This document shows positions 42,112 to 50,697 of a stretch of DNA of 64,000 nucleotides, piece by piece; within the stretch, counting starts at the first letter, position 1, and every line of letters begins with the position of its first letter. The notes beneath the pieces are model-generated. The model worked only from the letters and a program-made list of their open reading frames with translations, was not told the DNA's origin and did not search any database. A program made the translations under genes and the position numbers. Origin of the DNA: UBA12087 sp964370815 (GTDB lineage Bacteria > Chloroflexota > Anaerolineae > Anaerolineales > Villigracilaceae); assembly GCA_964370815.1 (NCBI GenBank), contig CAYJKQ010000001.1, forward strand, positions 124,001-188,000. Reading direction: 5' to 3'.

Positions 42112-43050
42112 ATGGTGGATAAGAATATAGAATTTTCAATTATTGCTCCCATATTCAATGAGATCGAAAGCCTCCCGGAACTTTATCGACGTGTGTCTGC
42201 TGTTATGGACCAAGTAGGTGAATCCTGGGAGTTGATTTTTGTGGACGATGGTAGTATGGATGGTTCCACAGATAAGATCCTGGAGTTGGCAGAAAAAGAT
42301 AAACACATACGTCCGCTGATTTTTGCCCGCAATTTCGGTCATCAGATAGCTGTAACAGCTGGTTGGGATCATGCCCTTGGAGATGCTGTAATAATAATTG
42401 ATGCAGATCTTCAGGATCCCCCGGAAGTAATTCCGAATCTGATAGAAAAATGGAAAGAGGGATATGAAGTCGTATATGCCATCCGTTCAGAAAGAGATGG
42501 TGAAACTTGGTTCAAGAAATTGACCGCTTCTTTATTTTACCGTCTGATCTACCGTATTACAGACGTGAAAATTCCTCTTGATACCGGAGATTTCCGATTA
42601 TTGGATCGCAAGGTTGTAAATGTTCTTAAAATGATGCGCGAGCGTCATCGCTTCCCTCGGGGTATGGCTGCCTGGGTTGGATTTAAACAAGTCGGTGTGG
42701 AATATAAACGGGCAATCCGTTTTGCAGGTCAGACCAAGTATCCTCTCAAGAAGATGCTCAAATTGGCAATAAATGCCATTACTGGTTTTTCATATTTCCC
42801 CCTTCAGCTTGCATCTTATTTCGGTTTTTTTTCTGCAGGAGTAAGCATTATTGCCATTCCGGTTGTCATAATTCTCAGGTTGACTGGCTCCCAGGCATTT
42901 ACTGGTCAGGCAAGCACATTATTAGCTGTACTTTTTTTGGGAGGCGTTCAATTAATTTCTCTTGGTATCCTGGGAGAATATATCGGTCGTCTTTATGATG
43001 AAGCCAAAGGCAGACCTTTATATATCATTCGGAATACACCGAAAGAGTGA
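42112..43050 (+). CDS. Family 2 glycosyltransferase with two C-terminal helices (GtrB/DPM1-like)
   Basis: The 312-residue protein has the GT-A core with SIIAPIFNEIESLPELYRRV, LIFVDDGSMDGSTDKI, FARNFGHQIAVTAGWDHALGDAVIIIDADLQDPPEVI and the acceptor motif DTGDFRLLDRKV. Two membrane helices follow at about 230-255 and 265-290. Such enzymes move a sugar from a nucleotide donor to polyprenyl phosphate at the inner face of the membrane. The ATG comes directly after the transporter's stop with no gap. Confidence 0.93.
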   Translation: MVDKNIEFSIIAPIFNEIESLPELYRRVSAVMDQVGESWELIFVDDGSMDGSTDKILELAEKDKHIRPLIFARNFGHQIAVTAGWDHALGDAVIIIDADLQDPPEVIPNLIEKWKEGYEVVYAIRSERDGETWFKKLTASLFYRLIYRITDVKIPLDTGDFRLLDRKVVNVLKMMRERHRFPRGMAAWVGFKQVGVEYKRAIRFAGQTKYPLKKMLKLAINAITGFSYFPLQLASYFGFFSAGVSIIAIPVVIILRLTGSQAFTGQASTLLAVLFLGGVQLISLGILGEYIGRLYDEAKGRPLYIIRNTPKE

Positions 43051-43069
43051 TCTGGTTTGAGGTTAAATC

Positions 43070-43912
43070 TTGGATATCCTACAGATAATTAATAGAAAAA
43101 TGGTCCCATCCCTTTTTCCGGAGCATGGCAAGATTCCCTGGGATGATCCGGAAGTCAGCCGGCGTATGCTCAGGGAGCATTTATCCCAAAGATATGATGC
43201 CGCCAGCCGGCGTACAAGTATCATAAAAAAACATATCAATTGGATCCACAGATTTATATTATCAGAGCAACCTTCCAGGATACTGGATCTGGGTTGTGGT
43301 CCAGGGTTATATTCTAGCCGTTTGGCTAATATCGGGCATATTTGTGAAGGTATTGATTTTTCACCTGCTTCCATTGAATATGCTCGCACGAATGCGGAAA
43401 AAGATCACCTCGCCTGCACGTATCGTCAGGAAGATTTACGAAGTGCAAATTTTGGGACTGGCTTTGACCTGGTAATGTCGGTATTTAGTGAATTTAATAC
43501 ATTTGATCCTATAGAAGCAAGTATGATTCTGAAAAAATCTTTTCATGCGCTAAAACCGGGTGGAAAAATTTTGCTTGAAGTCCCAAGTTTTGATGCTGTA
43601 GAGCAGATAGGAAATCAACCATCCGTATGGTATACGGAAAAGAAGGGGATTTTTTCGGATGAACCCTACTTATGTCTGACTGAAAGCTTTTGGAACGAAG
43701 ATGACTCAAGGGCTATCGAGCGATATTATATTATCCACGATACTAATAGAGATGTGGATCTATTTGTAAATTCCACCCATGCTTACGATGAAGAGCAATT
43801 TATAAATTTTCTTGAAGAAGCGGGATTCACAGAAATAAAGTTTCATTCCTCCCTGACAGGCAGACTGGAACAACAACCCGATGGGATGTTTGTAATACTG
43901 GCGAAGAAATAA
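43070..43912 (+). CDS. Class I SAM-dependent methyltransferase
   Basis: Translation probably begins at TTG 43070, which has GAGG seven bases upstream; an ATG at 43100 is the alternative. The 280-residue protein has the SAM loop RILDLGCGPGLYSSRLA near residue 90, GIDFSPASIEYAR, YRQEDLRSANFGTGFDLVMSVFSEFN, and LKPGGKILLEV. An N-terminal extension of about 80 residues may give specificity. The methyl acceptor is unknown. It ends the long operon beginning with the xanthine-dehydrogenase genes, followed by a stem-loop. Confidence 0.85.
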   Translation: MDILQIINRKMVPSLFPEHGKIPWDDPEVSRRMLREHLSQRYDAASRRTSIIKKHINWIHRFILSEQPSRILDLGCGPGLYSSRLANIGHICEGIDFSPASIEYARTNAEKDHLACTYRQEDLRSANFGTGFDLVMSVFSEFNTFDPIEASMILKKSFHALKPGGKILLEVPSFDAVEQIGNQPSVWYTEKKGIFSDEPYLCLTESFWNEDDSRAIERYYIIHDTNRDVDLFVNSTHAYDEEQFINFLEEAGFTEIKFHSSLTGRLEQQPDGMFVILAKK

Positions 43913-43922
43913 CTTAAAAAGA

Positions 43923-43945
43923 GCGGATGGGGGTTACCCATCCGC
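43923..43945. terminator. Stem-loop after methyltransferase gene
   Basis: GCGGATGGG (43923-43931) and CCCATCCGC (43937-43945) form a perfect 9-bp stem with a five-base loop. A run of A residues lies on its left, so the T-run would serve the minus strand; it may still end the plus-strand operon. Confidence 0.6.
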
Positions 43946-44218
43946 CAGATAAAACTTACAAAAGTTGTAGAGAGAAGAGCGGGAAAGACCAAATTAGTTT
44001 TGGGAAACGTCTGGCAATTCCTTCAAGCATGCCATTATTGTTACCCGGTCTTCTCTCCATTCGGTACTTCCATTAAATTTTCGATTTACACCTCCTTATC
44101 ACTAGAAGCGTTCCATCTATTTAATAATACATGGTATAAGACTGTAAAACATTAAAAATAACCTACAATCACCCAACGGGTTTGTGGATTATTTGTGATA
44201 CTAAAAGAATTGCAGAAA

Positions 44219-44243
44219 TGGTATAATTGAAGTTGTCTGACAA
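44219..44243 (+). promoter_or_regulatory. Extended -10 promoter with TTGTC-N-GACAA operator for PLP gene
   Basis: TGG-TATAAT (44219-44227) is an extended -10 element. The perfect palindrome TTGTCTGACAA at 44233-44243 covers the expected transcription start. The operator is identical to the copy at 23485-23495, tying this gene to the purine operon's GntR-type control. No -35 box is needed with an extended -10. Confidence 0.65.
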
Positions 44244-44275
44244 TTACTTTTTAATAAAACTAGGAGACCTCTGGA

Positions 44276-45742
44276 ATGACAAGTATAGACCTGACAGTTG
44301 ATAAAGATAGACGCATGCGAGCAATTCAAAGAGCCCGCCAGAAAAAAATCATCATCCCAACATTCGCTCAAATGAAAGATCCCTCCAAGATCCCCGCAAA
44401 AGTGAAGGATTCTTTACGAGAGGTGGGTCTTTGGGACGTTGATCCGCGCAATCTCTTTCGAATAACTTGGCACAATGAGCCGAAAGTAAGAGGAGGAGGT
44501 TTCAGTGGTGTTAATTATATTGAGCTTCCTTCTTCTTTAACTGGTGTTCCAGCACGAATCGTGGTCTTGATTGGCAAATGGTTACCAACCGGTTCTCACA
44601 AAGTTGGCGCAGCATTCGCATGCCTGGTGCCACGGCTGGTTACCGGACAATTTGATCCAACATCTCAAAAGGCAGTCTGGCCGAGTACAGGTAATTACTG
44701 CCGTGGTGGTGCCTATGATTCAGCCTTGCTTGGGTGTGAGTCAATTGCAATTCTTCCTGAGGGTATGTCACGTGAACGGTTTGAGTGGCTGGCAAATATC
44801 GCAGGTGAAACCATCAAAACCCCCGGCAGCGAATCCAATGTAAAAGAAATTTTTGATAAATGCTGGGAACTGAGAAATTCCGGACAAGACTTGATGATCT
44901 TCAATCAATTTGATGAATTCGGTAATTATTTGTGGCATTATGAGATCACCGGACATGCCATGCAGGAAGTATTTGAGAAAGTTGCGGGAACCCATGGTCG
45001 TTATCGTGGATTAGCATCTGCGACCGGTTCTGCTGGTACGATCGCCAGTGGTGATTATATGAAACAGCTCTTTCCCGACAGCAAGATCATTGCCAGTGAA
45101 GCATTGCAATGTCCAACCTTGATGGAAAATGGCTTTGGAGCGCATCGGATTGAGGGTATTGGCGATAAGCACGTCCCTTGGATCCATAATTCCAAGAATA
45201 CAGATATGGTTGTGGCAATTGACGATAACGCCGTAGTAAACCTTTCGCGTTTGTTCAATGAGCCCACTGGTAGAAAATACCTTGCGAAGCAAGGTGTTGA
45301 TGAAGAGATCATATCTAATCTCGATCTACTGGGCTTTTCGGGGATCTCAAATGTTCTTACAGCCATTAAAGCTGCAAAATACTACGAGATGGATGAGAAC
45401 GATGTTATCATAACAGTCCTGACTGACTCAATGGAATTATATCGTTCTCGTCTGCGAGAGATGCATGCCGAGTTTGGTGAATATTCCGAAATGAATGCTG
45501 CTGCAGATTTTGCCCGTTATCTTCATGGTCAGTCAACGGACAACTTGCTTGAAATGAGATATACGGACAGACGCCGCATCCACAACCTGAAATATTTCAC
45601 CTGGGTTGAGCAACAGGGCAAATCCTATAATGAGATCCAGGAGATGTGGTATCAACCGGATTATTGGACTGGTGTTCAGGAACAGGTCAGTGAGATTGAC
45701 AACCTGATCGATGAGTTCAATGCAGAAGTTGGTCTTCTGTAA
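44276..45742 (+). CDS. Fold-type II PLP enzyme of unknown substrate, purine regulon member
   Basis: The 488-residue protein has the PLP Lys in LPTGSHKVGAAFACL (near residue 107), the phosphate or substrate loop WPSTGNYCRGGAYDSALLG, NQFDEFGNYLWHYEITGHAM, the ASATGSAGTIASGDYMKQLFP glycine loop and TVLTDSMELY. It belongs to the cysteine-synthase/threonine-ammonia-lyase superfamily, but the N-terminal 70 residues and length are distinct. Purine clusters of other anaerobes carry the diaminopropionate ammonia-lyase-like YgeX, which may be the functional counterpart. A shared operator with the deaminase operon supports a catabolic role. AGGAG lies before the ATG and a strong terminator follows. Confidence 0.8.
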   Translation: MTSIDLTVDKDRRMRAIQRARQKKIIIPTFAQMKDPSKIPAKVKDSLREVGLWDVDPRNLFRITWHNEPKVRGGGFSGVNYIELPSSLTGVPARIVVLIGKWLPTGSHKVGAAFACLVPRLVTGQFDPTSQKAVWPSTGNYCRGGAYDSALLGCESIAILPEGMSRERFEWLANIAGETIKTPGSESNVKEIFDKCWELRNSGQDLMIFNQFDEFGNYLWHYEITGHAMQEVFEKVAGTHGRYRGLASATGSAGTIASGDYMKQLFPDSKIIASEALQCPTLMENGFGAHRIEGIGDKHVPWIHNSKNTDMVVAIDDNAVVNLSRLFNEPTGRKYLAKQGVDEEIISNLDLLGFSGISNVLTAIKAAKYYEMDENDVIITVLTDSMELYRSRLREMHAEFGEYSEMNAAADFARYLHGQSTDNLLEMRYTDRRRIHNLKYFTWVEQQGKSYNEIQEMWYQPDYWTGVQEQVSEIDNLIDEFNAEVGLL

Positions 45743-45769
45743 CTCTTGAGAAACAGCCAGAAGATATTC

Positions 45770-45808
45770 AATCGGGATTGGAACCTTGTACCAGCCCCGA
45801 TTTTTTTT
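45770..45808 (+). terminator. Rho-independent terminator of PLP gene
   Basis: AATCGGG (45770-45776) pairs with CCCGATT (45796-45802), followed by eight T residues. Inner bases TGG and CCA can extend the stem. Confidence 0.85.
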
Positions 45809-45849
45809 AATCCTTACTGGATTAGATTTCTAAGATCGGTTGTGAACTT

Positions 45850-45972
45850 CACTAAAAGTGCAAGTATTGGGGCTGTATATCCTATTAGGCATCTATACTA
45901 GATAAAACACCATATTGTATCACCTCGAAAAAGGTTTCGAAGAATATTGAGGCAATTACACTTTTAGTGTAA
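45850..45972. promoter_or_regulatory. Pair of CACTAAAAGTG palindromes upstream of unknown gene
   Basis: CACTAAAAGTG occurs at 45850-45860 and, in inverse orientation, at 45959-45969 inside the larger perfect repeat TTACACT-TTT-AGTGTAA (45956-45972). The second copy ends nine bases before the ATG at 45982. The pair, 109 bases apart centre to centre, may be operators for an unidentified regulator with a looping arrangement. Confidence 0.4.
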
Positions 45973-45981
45973 AGTTAACCC

Positions 45982-46542
45982 ATGTTGAGTTCAAATTCGT
46001 TGGTCCTTGTCTGCCTTGTGCCCAATCCGCGTGACCTGGAGATTGCAAGATTGCTGGGTTGGTATCGCATCCCGCTGCGGACAGCTCCAAAACTGGTGTC
46101 AGTTGATTACCTGGCATTCTATCAACCAGCCTCATTTGGTCCAGGTGGATCACGCATAGAATTTGTGGCTGAGGTGCTAGGTAATGAGTTAACTTCCCGC
46201 TCAGAACTCTTGCGAGATGAACCAGATCATCCACATGCCAACGAGGAATACTATAAGATTCAAATTGGAAGCCTAGAAAAACTTGGTCATCCTATTCTGG
46301 CTGAAACTTGGAAAAGATTGACTTTTCTTTACACAACCGGGGAATATATTCTTCAAGCACGCACTATTAACGATTTGGTGGTAAAGAGCGTTGAAAGACA
46401 TACTCTATGGAAAACATTACGGGAACGTTCCAGTTCGAACCAAGTCTACCAATCTGAACAGGATGATATTGAGATGGATGATTCGCTGCTGGCTATATTA
46501 TTGGGTTTCAGACAAGTTTTAGAGACCCCAGAAGATGATTAA
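45982..46542 (+). CDS. Conserved-looking protein of unknown function
   Basis: I do not recognise this 186-residue protein with certainty. It is soluble, with no signal peptide or membrane helix. The opening LVLVCLVPNPRDLEIARLLGWYRIPLRTAP and later YLAFYQPASFG and RIEFVAEVLG have the alternating strand pattern of small beta-barrel (PUA/ASCH-like) domains, but this is a weak impression. The C-terminal 60 residues are helical and acidic. It overlaps the end of the convergent permease gene by 24 bases. No good Shine-Dalgarno precedes the ATG; a palindrome does. Confidence 0.6.
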   Translation: MLSSNSLVLVCLVPNPRDLEIARLLGWYRIPLRTAPKLVSVDYLAFYQPASFGPGGSRIEFVAEVLGNELTSRSELLRDEPDHPHANEEYYKIQIGSLEKLGHPILAETWKRLTFLYTTGEYILQARTINDLVVKSVERHTLWKTLRERSSSNQVYQSEQDDIEMDDSLLAILLGFRQVLETPEDD

Positions 46543-48318
46543 CCCAAGCAGAATAACAAAAAATAAACACACTGACAAAGGCAATCCCACCTTCACAAAA
46601 TCTTTGTAGGAATAACCACCTGAACCCATTACAATAATATTGACGGGATGTCCGATGGGTGTCGCGAAGGCTAACGAGCAACCCAGGGCGATTGCCATCA
46701 GGATCATGCGGGCATCCAATCCGGTAGATTTGGCGATGGCCACACCAATAGGTGCCAAAATGATCGGTGCTGCTGCTTGTCCTGACATTATATTTGTTAA
46801 TAGGAATGTAATTAACAAAATCATGGATATCAGAATGATTGGAGAGGCATTGTTTGAGATTAATAACAAGGATTGGACGAATTGATCTCCCAACCCAGTC
46901 GAAGCAATTGCTATGCTCAATGGCCAGATACCTGCAATAAGAAAGATGCTTTGCCAGTTAATTGACGAATATGCTTCATCCATACTCAAACAACCCGCAA
47001 AAATCATGGCAGCAGCTCCCCCCAGACTGACCAATGCGATCGGATACCATCCTGTAATTCCAATAATAAGAGTAATCAGTCCAATCAGCCCTGCCAGGCG
47101 GGCTTTTTGTGGGTGGATTATTGCATCCAGATCTTCTTCAAGAAATATAAATTCATGCTCCTGGTTGAGCATCTTTAAATTTTTGGCAGTACCACGCACG
47201 AGAAGACCATCTCCACCTCGCAGAGGCAATCCAGCAAAACCGATATGAACTGGCTTTCCTGCCCGCCAGATTGCCAGGACTGTAATGTTATATTTTTCTC
47301 GAAAATGGATCTCACGCAAGGTTTTTCCGGTTAATTTGGAGTGAGGTGATAAGGCAATCTCTGCCAAAGTTGATTCGCTATTGATGACCTCCCTGGTGAC
47401 AGGCTTTTCCTCCAGTAGTTTTAATCCGTAATATCCCAGGGCTTGCAAGTCTGGTTCGCCTTGCGTCAACAGAATATCTCCTTCTTGTAAGAGCACATCG
47501 GATGATGGTGAGGATATAAAAACATTATTCCGGGTGATACCGATCACGTTAACGCGTATTTTTGTGCGCCACTCTCCAGTTCGGACGGTCAAACCAGCCA
47601 TCCCGGAACCTTTTAATATCACCACTTCCCAAAGAGATGAATTTAATTGATATACATCCATAAGCTCTTCACGTTGCAGGTGAAATTGCTCAACTTGACC
47701 AGCAGGGTTACGTTTGGGAAGAAGGTTTTTACCGATGAAAACCATATATATTATTGTTACTATTATGATCGGGATCCCAATAGGAAGAAATTCCAATATT
47801 CCAAATGCTGCAAAACCTGCATCTCTGAGCGCGCTGCTGGCAATGATATTGGAAGAAGTGAACAAGGTTGCCATTCCACCAGCAATCACTCCAAACGCCA
47901 GAGGCATCAATAAACGTGATGGTGGAATGTGATTTTGCCTGGAGAGGCTCATACTGGCTGGAAGTAGAACCGATAATGCGGCAATATTGTTCATGAAAAG
48001 GGAGAGAGTTGCACCCGACAACATGATCACAATGATCAGGCGATTTTCATTTTCGCCAGCCAATTTCTTCATGAGCTGCCCAAGTTTATTGGAAATACCC
48101 GTTTGATATAAACCTTCAGCAATAATTGATATAGCTAAAATGGTAAGAACTGCTGAACCACTGAAACCTGATAACGCCTGTTGAGGTGATACCAGATGAC
48201 TGAATCCCAGAACAACCAGGGTGAGCAATGCAACAAGGTCAGGACGAAGCCAACCTCCTGCCAGTAATATGGTTGAAATAAGTGTTATTGCTAGCGTGAT
48301 CAATGCCTGAGTTGACAT
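46519..48318 (-). CDS. SLC13-type permease with two central TrkA-C domains
   Basis: The 599-residue protein has membrane helices at both ends. The first half has LVSPQQALSGFSGSAVLTILAISIIAEGLYQTG and MLSGATLSLFMNNIAALSVLLP, typical of the ion-transporter/SLC13 family. Two TrkA-C-like domains sit in the middle (about residues 205-400; GSGMAGLTVRT, SKLTGKTLREIHFREKYNITVLAIWR). The closing block is NIMSGQAAAPIILAPIGVAIAKSTGLD and ATPIGHPVNIIVMGSGGYSYKDF. Such proteins move anions such as dicarboxylates or sulfate with Na+, with TrkA-C as a regulatory module. The substrate is not known; a role with purine breakdown products is possible but unsupported. Confidence 0.9.
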   Translation of the reverse strand: MSTQALITLAITLISTILLAGGWLRPDLVALLTLVVLGFSHLVSPQQALSGFSGSAVLTILAISIIAEGLYQTGISNKLGQLMKKLAGENENRLIIVIMLSGATLSLFMNNIAALSVLLPASMSLSRQNHIPPSRLLMPLAFGVIAGGMATLFTSSNIIASSALRDAGFAAFGILEFLPIGIPIIIVTIIYMVFIGKNLLPKRNPAGQVEQFHLQREELMDVYQLNSSLWEVVILKGSGMAGLTVRTGEWRTKIRVNVIGITRNNVFISSPSSDVLLQEGDILLTQGEPDLQALGYYGLKLLEEKPVTREVINSESTLAEIALSPHSKLTGKTLREIHFREKYNITVLAIWRAGKPVHIGFAGLPLRGGDGLLVRGTAKNLKMLNQEHEFIFLEEDLDAIIHPQKARLAGLIGLITLIIGITGWYPIALVSLGGAAAMIFAGCLSMDEAYSSINWQSIFLIAGIWPLSIAIASTGLGDQFVQSLLLISNNASPIILISMILLITFLLTNIMSGQAAAPIILAPIGVAIAKSTGLDARMILMAIALGCSLAFATPIGHPVNIIVMGSGGYSYKDFVKVGLPLSVCLFFVILLGLIIFWGL

Positions 48319-48410
48319 AAGAATATTATAACCTGCACTTTTTCTTATAAAAAATTGATGTAAACTATATTGTAAAACTTATTCAGTGATAGCATTGATC
48401 AATTTGTCAA

Positions 48411-48422
48411 TGATAATTATCA
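48411..48422. promoter_or_regulatory. Perfect 12-base palindrome upstream of hydantoinase gene
   Basis: TGATAATTATCA is a perfect palindrome 29 bases before the ATG. Just left of it is a TTGTCA half site (48404-48409 region) resembling the purine operator but without the matching right arm. It may be an operator of a different regulator. Confidence 0.3.
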
Positions 48423-48450
48423 AACTGAGATGGTTTTTAGGAGCGCTACC

Positions 48451-49887
48451 ATGTTGTTGATCAAGAATGGCACAATTGTTTCCGCATCTGAAACAATAAC
48501 TGCAGATATCCTTATTGAAAATGGAAAGATCCTTTCTTTGGATACTGCAGGGTCGGATGCCATCCAATTCCAGGTGGATGAAATAGTGGACGCCTCAGGG
48601 AAATTGATTCTTCCGGGGGGAGTGGATGTTCACACTCATTTCGATCTCCCCATGTTCGGGACAGTTTCCTCCGATGATCATTATTCCGGACACAAAGCAG
48701 CGGCTTATGGGGGAACAACCACAGTCATAGATTTTGTTCCAATGGACTCTGGATCATCTGATAATGTGTTTAAAAGATCCGTTGAGATCTGGATGGAAAA
48801 AGCAGGCAAAGCAGCGATCGATTATTCATTCCACATGAATCTAACCCGCTATGATGAAAAGATCGAAGCTGCAATCCCTGATCTGATAGAGATGGGTATC
48901 ACAACATTAAAGGTGTTTACAGCCTATAATGATCGCTTGCGATTGGAAGATGGCAACATCTTTCGTGCTCTGCGCGTAGCCAAAGAAAATGGCATGTTGG
49001 TGATGGCGCATTGCGAAAACGGTGATGTTGTAGAGATGCTGGTCAATGAGGCATTACTGGCAGGTCATCAGACACCCGAGTGGCATGGCCGCACGCGACC
49101 TGCCTGGGGAGCTGTGGATGCCACCCTCAGCATGGCTTCCCTGGCTGCACAGGCTGATGCCCCAATTTACATCGTTCACATGAATGTTGGTGGTGAAGTG
49201 GATATGGTGAAATATGCCCGCGAACATGGTGTAAATGTAATGGGCGAAACTTGTCCACAATATCTATTCTTCACACAGGAAAATTTGACCCAGGCAGATG
49301 GGGCAAAATGGGTTTGCTCACCTCCCATGCGTAATTTACAGGATAATTCCCGTCTTTGGGAAGGTTTGGCTGACGACACACTGCAAACAATAGCGACTGA
49401 TCACTGTCCATTTTTCTTTGATGGAAACAAACCAATCCTTTACGAAGGTAAAGAAATCGCCATTCCTGGAAAAGAATTAGGATCAGGTAATTTCACACTC
49501 ATTCCCAATGGTCTTCCTGGGGTTGGGGATCGTCTCCCAATCCTGTGGACGTATGGCGTAGGGGCAGGAAAGCTGACCGCCAATCAATTTGTTGCTCTGA
49601 ATTGCACAAATCCTGCCAGGATCTTTGGTTTGTACCCTCAAAAAGGTGCCATCCTGCCTGGTTCGGATGCAGACTTGGTGATTTGGGATCCTAGAAAGAA
49701 GGTCCATTATGGGGTCGCTGCTGCCCGGCACCGAACCGATTACAATTTGTTTGAAGGTTGGGAATTAACCGGTTATCCCGAAAAAGTATATCTGCGCGGG
49801 AAACTGATCGTGGATGACGACCGTTGGTATGGCAAGTCAGGAATGGGAGAATTTATTAGACGTAAGGCAGGAGCAGATATATTGTGA
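48451..49887 (+). CDS. hydA: Dihydropyrimidinase/D-hydantoinase-like cyclic amidohydrolase
   Basis: The ATG at 48451 has AGGAG seven bases upstream; the frame extends to 48430. The 478-residue enzyme has LPGGVDVHTHFDLP (metal His pair), GGTTTVIDFVPMDSG, the carboxylated Lys in MGITTLKVFTAYND, VMAHCENG, YIVHMNVGGEVDMV, and ATDHCPF with the catalytic Asp. It opens cyclic amides between N and C=O. In anaerobic purine clusters its relative HyuA acts on ring intermediates, so here it may open a partly degraded purine or hydantoin ring and provide the ureido substrate of the carbamoyltransferases. Cytoplasmic. Confidence 0.9.
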   Translation: MLLIKNGTIVSASETITADILIENGKILSLDTAGSDAIQFQVDEIVDASGKLILPGGVDVHTHFDLPMFGTVSSDDHYSGHKAAAYGGTTTVIDFVPMDSGSSDNVFKRSVEIWMEKAGKAAIDYSFHMNLTRYDEKIEAAIPDLIEMGITTLKVFTAYNDRLRLEDGNIFRALRVAKENGMLVMAHCENGDVVEMLVNEALLAGHQTPEWHGRTRPAWGAVDATLSMASLAAQADAPIYIVHMNVGGEVDMVKYAREHGVNVMGETCPQYLFFTQENLTQADGAKWVCSPPMRNLQDNSRLWEGLADDTLQTIATDHCPFFFDGNKPILYEGKEIAIPGKELGSGNFTLIPNGLPGVGDRLPILWTYGVGAGKLTANQFVALNCTNPARIFGLYPQKGAILPGSDADLVIWDPRKKVHYGVAAARHRTDYNLFEGWELTGYPEKVYLRGKLIVDDDRWYGKSGMGEFIRRKAGADIL

Positions 49888-50031
49888 AATATAAATTTTC
49901 TACCAGGATGATCAACCTTTAGGTCAGATTGGTTATTTGTTTATTTAATCACCTTACATGGGGGATGATTAATTTAGATTAAGATCAGCACTGTTTCTAA
50001 AAAAGAGTAAAACCCATCATTTTGCTTATAA

Positions 50032-50697
50032 TTAAATTTTTCTAAGTAGTTCTTGCAACCGTGAATGATCAGCATAAACCCCATGGTATCTTTCTGGTAA
50101 CAGAGTTGCAATCCGGCACATGATCTCATCGGTGTATTTATCCAGCACCTGGTCGCGATCTTTGGTTGGCAGAGGGGGCAATGTGAAAGTTGGACCACCG
50201 CTGACCGTGATATAAGACCGTTTGAGTCTTTTTATGTTACCCAGGATAACCTTATCTTCAGTTCCAGTGATGGCAACAGGGATGATTGGGTAACCAGCTT
50301 TGGCAGCCAGATAACTGACACCGGGTTTCCCTTCGATCAAAGCACCTGTGCGGCTGCGGGTTCCCTCGGGGGCAATGACCAGTACCTGACCTTGTTTCAT
50401 GCGTTCCATGATCTCCCGCAGTGCTGGTAGATCGGGATTGAAGCGGTCAATAAAAATAAAATTAAGTTGTTTGCCAAGCCATCGGATCCAACCGATCTTA
50501 CCCCATTTCTCTGCCACCAGGATGAATAGATCCCAACGATTGAGAGCATAATAAGCCATGATGATATCAAGTATGCCAATATGGTTGGTGGCGATCACAA
50601 AAGTGCCGGAAGCAGGAATATTTTCCCTTCCAAACACTTCCACACGGGCAACCAATCCGAAAAAGATACGGATCAAAAGACGTAGAAATAGGCGCAT
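50032..50697 (-). CDS. 1-acyl-sn-glycerol-3-phosphate acyltransferase-like (PlsC) protein 1
   Basis: The 221-residue protein has the acyltransferase HX4D motif NHIGILD (near residue 37) and the glycerol-phosphate motif APEGTRSRTG (near 119), with IPVAITGTED after it. A single N-terminal hydrophobic segment anchors it at the membrane. It makes phosphatidic acid from lysophosphatidic acid in phospholipid synthesis. It is a tandem copy of the next gene; its ATG follows that gene's stop directly. Confidence 0.9.
   Translation of the reverse strand: MRLFLRLLIRIFFGLVARVEVFGRENIPASGTFVIATNHIGILDIIMAYYALNRWDLFILVAEKWGKIGWIRWLGKQLNFIFIDRFNPDLPALREIMERMKQGQVLVIAPEGTRSRTGALIEGKPGVSYLAAKAGYPIIPVAITGTEDKVILGNIKRLKRSYITVSGGPTFTLPPLPTKDRDQVLDKYTDEIMCRIATLLPERYHGVYADHSRLQELLRKI

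Larger units (their letters stand above)
43913..44275. other. Intergenic region with stem-loop and regulated promoter
   Basis: The 363-base gap contains a strong stem-loop at 43923-43945, no credible gene, and at its right end the promoter and operator of the PLP enzyme gene. The middle part (about 43950-44200) shows nothing I can interpret. Confidence 0.5.
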
